Positions 44,098 through 53,200 of a stretch of 64,000 nt of DNA are shown piece after piece. Numbering within the stretch: position 1 is the first letter of the stretch; every line of letters starts with the position of its first letter. The stretch is taken from NCBI RefSeq assembly GCF_000382365.1, contig NZ_KB908225.1:13574-77573 (forward strand), in the 5' to 3' direction. The notes under the pieces are model-generated. The model saw only the letters and a list, made by a program, of their open reading frames with translations. It made no database searches and was not told the origin of the DNA. The translations under genes and the position numbers were made by a program. The DNA comes from Pannonibacter phragmitetus DSM 14782 (lineage in GTDB: Bacteria > Pseudomonadota > Alphaproteobacteria > Rhizobiales > Stappiaceae).

Positions 44098-46404
44098 TCA
44101 GAACTTCACGTTGAAGGCGGCGGAGAAGGTGCGCCCGGCGCCGGTCTGCAGTTCCAGCGGGTTCTGGCTGGCAACGGAGGTGGAGGGGCGCAGGGTCATG
44201 CCCGCAGCGGAGGCCTCGAAATAGCGGGTGTCGAAGACGTTCTTCACCCCCACATCGAAGGAGGCCATCCCGCTGACCTTCCAGCTGGCGAAGAGATCCA
44301 GCAGCGCATAGCCATCCGGCTTGAAGCCGTTGACCTCGCCCACCTTGTAGACGGGGCTTGCCAGGGTCGTCACCGCATCCAGCGTCAGGTTGTAGTCGGG
44401 GATGGCGTAGCTGAGGCCCAGCACCGCCGTCAGCGGCGGCAGCGTGTGCGCCGTGGTGTCCGCATCCGCCGAGACATTCTGGACGCCCTTCTGCCAGGAC
44501 AGGCTGGCGGTGGCCGTCAGATCCCGCGTCAGGCTGTAGGCGCCTTCCACCTCGATGCCCCAGACCTGCACCTTGGAGAGGTTGCGGTAGGTGTAGCTGT
44601 TGGTGCCCGGCGGGTTGTAGAAGCTCTGGATGAAGTCGGTGTAGCGGGCATGGAACGCGGTGACGGCGACATAGCCGTTGTCGATCTCGGCCCTTGCACC
44701 GGCCTCCAGCGAGCGCACATGTTCGGGCTTCAGATCCATCGCGGGGATGAGATCGAAGGCCGTTCCGGGCACGGAGGTGTAAAGCTGCTGGGCGGTCGGC
44801 ATCTTGAAGCCCTCGCCATATTTGCCCCAGACGGACCAGGTCTGATCGACCCGGTAGAGTGCACCGAGGCTTTTCAGCAGCTCGTTGTCCTGGCGCACGA
44901 ACGGCGGGGAGCCGGCCACCAGCTTGTAGTCGGCATCGGGCTTGGGCTCGATGCGGTAGGTGGCAAAGCGCAGGCCGGGCGTCAGCTCCAGTTTGCCGTC
45001 GAACAGGCCGATCTTGTCCTGCGCATACACATCCGCCCGGCGCGTCTGCGCATTGGCGAAGTTGAAGCCCCCGGCCCGCGCCTCGGTCACCGCGCCGGTG
45101 GCGAGGTTGGTGGTGCGGTCGCGGCGGACATAGTCCTGCGTGGAATAATCTCCGTCGAAGCCGAAGGTCAGCTCATGCGACAGCGCGCCGGTGGCAAAGC
45201 CCTTGGTGGCCTGCAGGTCGAGTTCGTAAAAGTCTTCCGAATAGCCAAGCAGGTCCTCGGTCGTGTAGGCCTGCCGGGCAGATGTCACGCCGCGCTGAAG
45301 GCCGCTGCGGTCATATTTGTGCGGGGCATAGGCGAAGGAGGTCTTCAGCGAGTCCAGCAGGCCGTTTTCCGGCGTCCACTGATGCTCGGCGCCGAAGCGG
45401 TGGCGCGTCAGCTCCAGCTTGCGGTCATAGGAGGTGAGCGTGCTGCCATTGGTCTGGCGGCCGAGGGTGCGGGTGTAGTCCACATCCGTGTCCCGGCGCA
45501 TCATGTCGGCGGAAAGCTCCAGCCGGTGCTCGGTAGTGGGCGTCCAGACGAACTTCAGCAGGCCCCGGTAGCTGTCCGTACCCATCCTGTCGAGCTTGTT
45601 GCAGGGCAGCTGTCCGGCAGCCAGATTGCGCGGGCAGCCATAGAGGCCGCCATCGGCGCGGGCGTTGGAGAGCCGCGCCTCATGCGCCGACTGGCGGGAC
45701 ACCGCCGCCAGAACGGCAAATGTGTCCGACCAGCGCTGCGCAAACACGCCTGATGCGGTGCCCGAGCCGTTGAGGCTGTCATAGGCAAGCCTGCCCTGCC
45801 CGCCCATCTTGCGGCCCTTGAGCACGTCTTCCGGGTCCAGTGTTTCCACCGCGACGATGCCGCCAAGGGCATCCGCGCCCCACAGCACGGAGGCCGGGCC
45901 GCGCACCACCTCGACCTGCCGCACGAAGTTGAGGTCCAGATAGTCGCGGGTGCCATCGGTGATGCGCTCGGCGACGCGTGAGCCATCCACCAGCATCTGC
46001 ACCCGGTTGCCGCCAACGCCGCGCACGGTGAAGCCGCTGAAGGTGTTGAACGGATCGGTGGCGCTGGTCTGCCGGGCCACGGTGACGCCGGGCAGATAGC
46101 GCGTCAGCTGCTGCATGTCGGAAATGCCCAGCCGCTCGATATCCGCGCCCGTGACGACGGACACATGCGCGGGAACATCCAGAACCGCCGTTTCCTGCCG
46201 GTCTGCGAAAAGGGTGACGCGGCTGAGCTGGGTGATCAGCCCCTGCGCATCAGCCTTTGCCTGCACATCAGTGGCCGCAGCGTCCGGTTGGGCGGCGGTT
46301 TGGGCGGCAGTTTGCGCAAGGGCCTGGCCTTGCTGCGCGCACAGGAGGGCGAGGCCGGCGCAGCCCGCCAGCCAGAGGGCTTTGCGCCCTTCGTATCTCG
46401 ACAT
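44098..46404 (-). CDS. TonB-dependent haem/haemoglobin receptor
   Basis: A 768-residue outer-membrane receptor of the TonB-hemoglobin/transferrin/lactoferrin family. Signal peptide to about residue 30 (GCAGLALLCAQQGQALAQ), plug with VSVVTGADIERLGISDMQQLTRYLPGV, FTVRGVGGNRVQMLVDGSRV (about 148-167) and VEVVRGPASVLWGADALGGIVAVET (about 189-213), barrel with YRNLSKVQVWGIEVEG and the haem-receptor end block NPLELQTGAGRTF, terminal Phe. This class pulls haem from haemoproteins. It heads a four-gene operon with a SbmA-type ABC protein, a HutX-like and a ChaN-like protein, and its promoter is overlapped by a RirA-like box. Confidence 0.92.
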   Translation of the reverse strand: MSRYEGRKALWLAGCAGLALLCAQQGQALAQTAAQTAAQPDAAATDVQAKADAQGLITQLSRVTLFADRQETAVLDVPAHVSVVTGADIERLGISDMQQLTRYLPGVTVARQTSATDPFNTFSGFTVRGVGGNRVQMLVDGSRVAERITDGTRDYLDLNFVRQVEVVRGPASVLWGADALGGIVAVETLDPEDVLKGRKMGGQGRLAYDSLNGSGTASGVFAQRWSDTFAVLAAVSRQSAHEARLSNARADGGLYGCPRNLAAGQLPCNKLDRMGTDSYRGLLKFVWTPTTEHRLELSADMMRRDTDVDYTRTLGRQTNGSTLTSYDRKLELTRHRFGAEHQWTPENGLLDSLKTSFAYAPHKYDRSGLQRGVTSARQAYTTEDLLGYSEDFYELDLQATKGFATGALSHELTFGFDGDYSTQDYVRRDRTTNLATGAVTEARAGGFNFANAQTRRADVYAQDKIGLFDGKLELTPGLRFATYRIEPKPDADYKLVAGSPPFVRQDNELLKSLGALYRVDQTWSVWGKYGEGFKMPTAQQLYTSVPGTAFDLIPAMDLKPEHVRSLEAGARAEIDNGYVAVTAFHARYTDFIQSFYNPPGTNSYTYRNLSKVQVWGIEVEGAYSLTRDLTATASLSWQKGVQNVSADADTTAHTLPPLTAVLGLSYAIPDYNLTLDAVTTLASPVYKVGEVNGFKPDGYALLDLFASWKVSGMASFDVGVKNVFDTRYFEASAAGMTLRPSTSVASQNPLELQTGAGRTFSAAFNVKF

Positions 46405-46519
46405 GAAAATAGCTCCCCGGCAGCTCCCCGCTGTGCGGATGGAGCCGGTCTACAGTTTGACTGCTTGCTTTGGGCTGGCTGGGATGACCGGCACAGGTTC
46501 AGCCGGTCATGTACATGCC

Positions 46520-46548
46520 GGGATATAAAACCTGATATTAAGAGTCAA
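46520..46548 (-). promoter_or_regulatory. Haem operon promoter overlapped by RirA-type box
   Basis: On the minus strand, -35 TTGACT (46543-46548), 17-base spacer and -10 TATCCC (46520-46525). The -35 lies inside TGACTCTTAATATCA (46533-46547), which fits TGA-N9-TCA, the iron-responsive operator of RirA. Binding there would block the promoter when iron is plentiful, as expected for a haem-uptake operon. Confidence 0.6.
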
Positions 46549-46605
46549 GTATTAATTATGGCGCGATGATGACACCCGCCGAGGGGGCTTTCCACCTGCG
46601 CAAGG

Positions 46606-46637
46606 AAAAACCGCCCGGATGGCTGGCATCCGGGCGG
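46606..46637 (-). terminator. Terminator of first autotransporter gene
   Basis: Hairpin with 11-bp arms CCGCCCGGATG / CATCCGGGCGG and a 5-base loop, followed on the minus strand by a T-run (AAAAA at 46606-46610 on the plus strand). The identical core hairpin recurs after the other two autotransporters at 50355 and 55005. It lies 26 bases downstream of the autotransporter stop. Confidence 0.85.
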
Positions 46638-46662
46638 CTCGGGATATCGGGTTTTCTGAAGA

Positions 46663-49600
46663 TCAGAACTTCATGCGCAGGTTGCCCTTGACGCTGTGGT
46701 CGCTGGCCTTGGCAGCCAGCTCGCCCTGATAGGCGAGCGTGACGTCCACCTTCTCCGTCATCGTCATCGAAACGCCGGTGCCGATCAGGAACACATCGCG
46801 GTCCAGCGCCCGGCCCTGAATGGCAAAGGGGCTGCCACCGGCGAAGGCCATGCTCATGAGGGGCGTGATATCCCCGAAGGCATGGCGCCAGGCGAGTTCA
46901 CCCGTCAGCCGGACGGGAATGCCCTGCAGCCCGGTCTGCACCGCGCCGCGCACGCCCACGGTGGAGAAGGCGGTGTCCATCGCCTTGCTCCGCCCGGACA
47001 GCGCCGCGCTGCCGCCGGTTTCCGTAAAGCTCGCCCCGTCCTGATGCACCAGCGCAAGACCGGTGAAGCCTTCCACGAAAGCCCCCTGCATCACGCCGCT
47101 GAACATCTGGCCATAGGCCAGCTCGCCGAAGCCCTGCACCTGGCCGGTGTCATAATCGGCCTCCAGCCGCTGGGAAATGCTGCCGAAGCTGACGTTACGC
47201 CGGGTCGAGATATCCTGCCAGCTGTAGCTTGCACCGCCGCGCAGAGACACAGCGCCCCAGTCCGTGGCGTCGAAATCATAGCTGCCGTAAACGCCCGCAT
47301 GATAGCCCGAGACAGTGGCCGTGGAGGCGAGCTCCTTGCCATCCAGATGGCTGCCGGTATAGCCGGCAAACACACCCGCCATGGCGTTGTCCGTGGGCTT
47401 TGCCTCGATGCCCGCCATCAGCCCGCCGGTGTTGCGGCTGAAGCCGGGTACAGAACCGGAGGAGCGCTCCTTGCCGAAGCTGCCGAGCGCCTCACCCCAG
47501 ACACGGGCGCCGGTGAAGCTGAAGTCGCCGCCCTGGAAGCGCTGATTGAAGGACTCGTTCGTCAGGCGCTTGACCGCCGTCTGCCCCACCTGCGTGCTGC
47601 CAGACATGATCTGGCTCAGAACGGCGCCCTGTGCTTCGCCGGAAAGCTGGGCGAAGGCATTGCGCGCACCCTGGGGTGTCAGGCCGGTCACGGCCTTCTT
47701 CACATCCGAGGAGTCCGGCAGGTTTGAGGTGCTGTGCGCCGCCGCCTTGTGGTTGACGGTGGCTGCCAGATCGGCAAAGCTGACGTTGTTGCGCAGCAGC
47801 ATCAGCTTCAGATCCGTTGCCGAATAGCTGAAGGCTGCGTCGAGGAAGGCGAAGTTGGTCAAGAGAACGTGGTCGAACCGGCCGGAAATGTTCTGCGCGC
47901 TCAGGACGGTGTAGATGGTCGAGGGGGCATAGCTGCCCTGTTCGGCATTCACCTGCAGCTGCGTGCCGCTGGCAATGGTCACCTGCCCCGTCGCGGTCAG
48001 AAGGTCCGAGCCCCCGGCGGCCGCCGTCTCCACCGCAAAGACCGAGCCCGTTTCAAACGTCACATTGCCGTTCACCGTGATCGTGCCGAGGGAATTGCCG
48101 GGCGAGACGGTGCTGCCATACCCGGCATTGACCGAGCCTACCGAACCATTGCCGGCAAGGGTGCCCAGGGCGTAGAGCGACACCGACGCGTTGCTGAGGC
48201 TCGCGCCATTCAGCCGCACCGTTGCATCAAAGACCCCGATCTGGCCGCCGTATGAGCTGGCAAAGGACGCCGTGCCGCCGCCGGTCACGCCCACCGTGCC
48301 GGGGCCCATGATGTTCGCGCCCACCGTATAGGCATCCGAGCGGTTGAAGAGCAGCGTTCCCTTGTTGCTGATGCTACCTGAGATGCTGCCCGACTTGCCG
48401 CCATTGCCAATGCTCAGGCTGCGGCCAGAGGCAATCTCCGTCCCGCCGGAATGCGAGATATCCCCGGTCAGGAACAGCGTGCCGCCGCCGGTCTGCTGCA
48501 CCGTGCCCGTGCCGCTGATGTTACCGGCGAAGACCATTGCATCGGAGCGGTTGAACACAAGCGCGGCGTTGTTGATGACATTTCCCGTGCCAAGCGAACC
48601 GGAGGTGCCGCCATTGCCCACCTGCAGCGTGCCTGCGGAAATGGTGGTGCCGCCGGAATAGCTGCCGGTGCCGGTGAGAACCAGCGCGCCGCCGCCCGAC
48701 TTCACCAGCCCGCCGGAGCCGCTCATCGCGCCGGTCAATGTCAGGCCAGAAGAGGCCGCGACATCAAACTGGCCAGCGCCGGTGAAGACCATGGCGCGGG
48801 CAGTCGAGAAGCTGGCGGTTGTGGACAGCGTGCCGCCGCCGAAGGTCAGGCTCCCGCTTGCGGCGCCCAGGTTGCCGTCAGAGGAGACCGCGAGCGTGCC
48901 CGCGTTCATCTGCGTGCCGCCGCTGTAGGTGTTGGCACCTGTCAGGGTCAGCGTGCCGCCGCCGGACTTGATGAGGCTGCCGCTGCCGGAAATCACATTG
49001 CCGAGGGTGTAACTGGCCGTCTGTTCCATGGTCAGCGTGCCGGTGACGGAAATGCCGCCGTCCAGCACAGCGCCTGAACCAAGGGTGAGGGTGTTGCTGC
49101 CGCCGGTGAATTCGAGGGCCAGTGCTCTCGTCACATTGTCGGCCGCCAGACCGCCCCGGATGACATTGGTGTTGACGACGGTGAGGCCCGATCCCTTGAT
49201 GCCGGACCCGCCGGTCAGCCCGTTGCCGCCAGTGATCGTGCCTGAGTTGTTGACCGTGGACATGGTGGCCTGAATGCCGGCACCGCCCGACCCTTGAGCA
49301 GCACCAGTTCCACCGGCACCGCCCTGAACCTGCGCGCCGGAGCTGACCGTCAGCACAGTGAGGTTCTGGCCAGCAAGAATACCGGCGCCGCCATCGCCGC
49401 CGTTGCCGCTGGCGGGGGCAGTGCCCTGAGGGAACACGATAGCACCTCCGGCCCCGCCGGGGCCGCCTGTGCCGCCCACAATGGTTGCCCCGCTCACTAT
49501 TGTGTAGGTGCCCGGGGAGCCAGTGGCGACACCAGCGCCACCCTCGCCGCCACCGCCGCCGCCGCCGGCAATCATCGGCCCGAAGTCCGGCGTGAACGGC

Positions 49601-50001
49601 AGACTCTCGCCTGCCTGTCCCTGGCCACCCGCGCCACCGGTGCTGCTGTGCACATCGGCACTGCCACCAGACGCGTTGGCCGTGAAGCCATGTGTGCCAC
49701 CGGTACCGCCGTGCCCGCCACGGCCCGGAAAGAATTCCATGACAATGGCTCGCCCCTCAGCTCCCGGCTGACCGGCATTGCCCCCAGAGGCGCCGCCCGT
49801 GCCGCCCTGTCCGCCAAAGGTAAGCTGATTGATTTGCTGGCCCACACCACCCGCGCCACCACCGGCCAGCGCTGCGTTCGAGGCAAGGCTGAGAGCCAGC
49901 GCGCTCGTCAGAAGGAGGCCGTTGCGCAAGGCCGCATGGCGCGGGCGCGCCGCACCTGACAGAGCCGGCCCACGTTCGGTCGCTTTGCGGATTTCGCGCA
50001 T
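46663..50001 (-). CDS. Autotransporter with Gly-rich passenger
   Basis: A 1112-residue type Va autotransporter. An N-terminal extension of about 25 residues precedes the signal core (GLLLTSALALSLASNAALA, to about 46). Residues about 47-245 are very Gly-rich (GGAGG, GGTGG repeats). A beta-helix passenger with PATR-type repeats (GTLTLTGANTYSGGTQMNAGTL and variants) runs to about 640, and a linker and outer-membrane beta-barrel (about 840-1112) begin RVWGEALGSFGKER, with a C-terminal Phe (NLRMKF). It should be an adhesin or surface matrix protein. GGAGG lies 5 bases before the ATG. Its barrel is nearly identical to that of the autotransporter at 55063-58179, so the two share a recent history. 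Confidence 0.9.
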   Translation of the reverse strand: MREIRKATERGPALSGAARPRHAALRNGLLLTSALALSLASNAALAGGGAGGVGQQINQLTFGGQGGTGGASGGNAGQPGAEGRAIVMEFFPGRGGHGGTGGTHGFTANASGGSADVHSSTGGAGGQGQAGESLPFTPDFGPMIAGGGGGGGEGGAGVATGSPGTYTIVSGATIVGGTGGPGGAGGAIVFPQGTAPASGNGGDGGAGILAGQNLTVLTVSSGAQVQGGAGGTGAAQGSGGAGIQATMSTVNNSGTITGGNGLTGGSGIKGSGLTVVNTNVIRGGLAADNVTRALALEFTGGSNTLTLGSGAVLDGGISVTGTLTMEQTASYTLGNVISGSGSLIKSGGGTLTLTGANTYSGGTQMNAGTLAVSSDGNLGAASGSLTFGGGTLSTTASFSTARAMVFTGAGQFDVAASSGLTLTGAMSGSGGLVKSGGGALVLTGTGSYSGGTTISAGTLQVGNGGTSGSLGTGNVINNAALVFNRSDAMVFAGNISGTGTVQQTGGGTLFLTGDISHSGGTEIASGRSLSIGNGGKSGSISGSISNKGTLLFNRSDAYTVGANIMGPGTVGVTGGGTASFASSYGGQIGVFDATVRLNGASLSNASVSLYALGTLAGNGSVGSVNAGYGSTVSPGNSLGTITVNGNVTFETGSVFAVETAAAGGSDLLTATGQVTIASGTQLQVNAEQGSYAPSTIYTVLSAQNISGRFDHVLLTNFAFLDAAFSYSATDLKLMLLRNNVSFADLAATVNHKAAAHSTSNLPDSSDVKKAVTGLTPQGARNAFAQLSGEAQGAVLSQIMSGSTQVGQTAVKRLTNESFNQRFQGGDFSFTGARVWGEALGSFGKERSSGSVPGFSRNTGGLMAGIEAKPTDNAMAGVFAGYTGSHLDGKELASTATVSGYHAGVYGSYDFDATDWGAVSLRGGASYSWQDISTRRNVSFGSISQRLEADYDTGQVQGFGELAYGQMFSGVMQGAFVEGFTGLALVHQDGASFTETGGSAALSGRSKAMDTAFSTVGVRGAVQTGLQGIPVRLTGELAWRHAFGDITPLMSMAFAGGSPFAIQGRALDRDVFLIGTGVSMTMTEKVDVTLAYQGELAAKASDHSVKGNLRMKF

Positions 50002-50201
50002 TCATGCCTCCAGCAGGATCAATCATCAGGCCAGCCACGGCTTCTGGCCGAACCCGGACGGCAAGCTTAAAAAGGACACAACTCACTTCTTGCCTTGATA
50101 AATATATACTGGAAACTTGTCAATACTTACGAAAATTAACGCAAGATAAACAACCTTAATAAGGTGTTAAGTCATCATGTATTTTGAATGTTTACTCATG
50201 T

Positions 50202-53200
50202 TCAATGATTTAATATTTTATTAATTGATTGAAATAACACTCTGCTCGCCATGTTCATCATAGCAAATTGAGGTCCCGGATTTTTCCTGAACAGAAGCCC
50301 TGACGGTACGTCCCGGCTGGAAAATATGCGGCAGCGGCCCAAACGGCAGGCATGAAAAAACGCCCGGATGGCTGGCATCCGGGCGGTTCTGGAGATTGGC
50401 TTTGCGGAAGGCTCAGAACACACAAAGCCGCCGGTGCCCGAGAGCGTGCCGTCCAGGAGCAGATTGGCCCCGCCTGCCACATCAAACCGGCCCGCGCTGT
50501 TGAAGACCATGTTGCGGGCAGAAGAGAAACCCGCCGCCGCCGCCAGCGTGCCGCCATTGAAGGTGATGCTGCCGCTCGTATCGCCAAGATTGTGATCGCC
50601 AGTGACAGATAATGTGCCTGCATTCAGGAGCGTGCCGCCGGTGTAGCTGTTGCTGCCGGACAGGACGATGGTGCCCGCGCCCGTCTTGCTGACAGCGCCG
50701 GAACCGGTGACGCTGGTTGCAATGGTGGCCGTCAAGCCCGTGTCGATGCGCAGCTCCATGCCGCCGGAGCCGGTCACAAGTTTGTCCGTGCCGCTCAGCG
50801 TGTAGCCACCCGTGGCGAACTGCAGGCCAGCCACGGTCTGGTCACCGGTCACCGCAACAAGGCCGCCGGAAGGTCCGGCGAAGACCGCCGTCAGGCCGGC
50901 CCAGCTCGTGGCGACATTGCCCGCCTGGCTGGTCCAGTTGGTGGAGCTGCTGTCCCAGAAGCCGCCGCCGCCATTGACGCTGCCATTGGCCGTGGTCTGG
51001 CTGCCGTTCCAGAACTGCAGGCCGGTGTAATCGACAACAAGGTTCACCTGCCCCGCCGTGCCGGTGGAAACGGAAAGCTCGTAGCCGGCCGGCACATCGC
51101 CGAACACCAGCCCGTTGTCCGCCGTCAGCGTGCCGTAGTCGAACAGCCGGTAGGTGCCGGTGCCGAAGTTGCTGCCCCTGATGATGTTGAGAATGCCGTC
51201 GAGCGTCAGGCCATGGGTGACGGACACCAGATCGTTGACGCCGCTTCCCACGACGCCCGGCGTGTCCAGCTCATAGGTCAGCAGGCTGGAATTCTGAAGC
51301 ACAAGGCTGGAAACCGTCAGCGTGCCGGGGCTGCTGCCGGGGTTGAGGCTGCCGCCATCAAGCACTGTCACCGTACCGCCAAGGGTGCCGCTGCCGCCAA
51401 GCGTGGCGCCGGATTCGACGCTGACGGCCGTGTTGCCGAGCGAGCCCTCAACCTGCAGCGTGCCGGCCGAAACGGTCGTCGTGCCGGTGTAGGTGCTGGT
51501 GCCCGAGAGAAGAAGCGTGCCGCTGCCGGTCTTGGACAGATTGCCGGTGCCGGAAATGATGCCGCTCAACGTCACGGCATTGCCGCTACCGGCATCGACG
51601 ATGCCGGAGCTGGCCCCAAGGGTGACGGCATTGTCAATCGTCGTGCTCCCGGTCACCGCCAGCGCGCCGCCATTCAGCACCAGCGCGCCGGTGCCAAGGT
51701 TGTCACCCGAGGCGATGGACAGGGTGCCGTTGCTGATAGCGACAGTCCCGCTGGAATTGTTGGTCCCCGTCAGCCTCAGCGTGCCGATACCTGCCTTGGT
51801 CCAGCTGCCAGAACCGAAGATGCCGCCACTGAACACCGCCGTGCTGAAGCCAGTGTCAATTGTGCTGCCGTCGGCAGAAACCACGAGATCGCCGCTGCTT
51901 GTCACATCGCCGAGAAGAGTCAGACTTCCACCGGAGAGCGCCAGCGTGCCATTTCCCAGCTGGTCACCGGAAGAAACGAACACCGCTCCATTCGCAATGG
52001 ACAGGGTTCCTGTAAAGGTATTGCTGCCAATCAGTCTAAGGTAGCCCGTACCGGTCTTCGTCAAATCACCGCTGCCGGAAATGACGCCGCTCAGGGTGAC
52101 ATTGCTGCTGCCGGTATCAATGGCGCTGCTTGCGCCTGTAAGGACAATATTGTTGCCAAGCGTTTGGGACATACCGGCGGTCACAGCCAGCATGCCGCCC
52201 TCAAGCCTCAGCTCTGAGCTGCCAAGGTTGCTGCCCGACCCAATGGACAAGGTGCCTGCGGTGAGCGTTGTGAATCCGGAGTAGCTGTTCGTGCCGGACA
52301 GGACAAGCGTGCCAGCGCCGGTCTTGGTCAGATTACCGCTGCCGGAGATCACGCCGCTCAGTGTTACCGCATTGCCGGTGGCGATGTTGATGGTGCCGGA
52401 GCTGGCCCCGAGGGTTACGGCATTGTCAATCGTCGTCGTGCCGGTCACCGCCAGTGTGCCGCCGTTCAGCGTCAGCGCGCCGCCGCCAAGGTTGCTGTCC
52501 GAGGCGATGGACAGGGTGCCGCCGGAGATAGTCGTCGTGCCGGTGTAGGCATTGCTGCCGGACAGGGTCAGAGTGCCCGTGCCGCTCTTGACCAGCGCGC
52601 CGCTGCCCGAAATGACGCCGGAATAAGACGTAGTGTCAGCGCCAGCGACCGTCAGGGTGTTGGCATTGAGGCTGAGGTTGCTCGACCCCGACAGGGAGCC
52701 AACCGTTTCGCTGCTCTGCAATTCAACCGTGCCGCCGTTCAGCGTCAGCCCAGCAGTGTCGGCCACCGTATTGCCACCGGAGAGGATGACATGGCCGGCT
52801 TCGACCGCGATGCCGCCATTGTTGGTGTTGGTACCGGATAATGTAAGCGTACCAGTACCACGCTTGAGCAGCGTCCCGGCTCCGGACAGGTTGCCGGAGA
52901 ATGTCGTGGAATCGTCGTTGTTAGCCGCCAGGGAGCCATTGAGGACAACGCTGCCGCTTCCCGCGAGCGACCCGATATTCTCGGCGCTGTTGACCTGAAG
53001 TGTCGCCCCGCCATTCACGATCACCTGACCATTGTCATAAAGGGCAATGCCGCCGGAAATCACCAGCGTTCCGGCACTGACGGTCGTGGTGCCCGTATAA
53101 AAGTTCTCGCCGCTGAACGTCAGCGTGCCAGTTCCGGCCTTCACCGCATTGCCGGTGCCGGAGATCCTGTTGCTCAGAACAAAATCGTCCGTCTGATCGA

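Noticed and set aside
50202-50420. Calling the end of the middle autotransporter a novel C-terminal domain
   Set aside because: The last 60 residues are simply read-through of 3' sequence shared with the sister gene, including its terminator, after a deletion.
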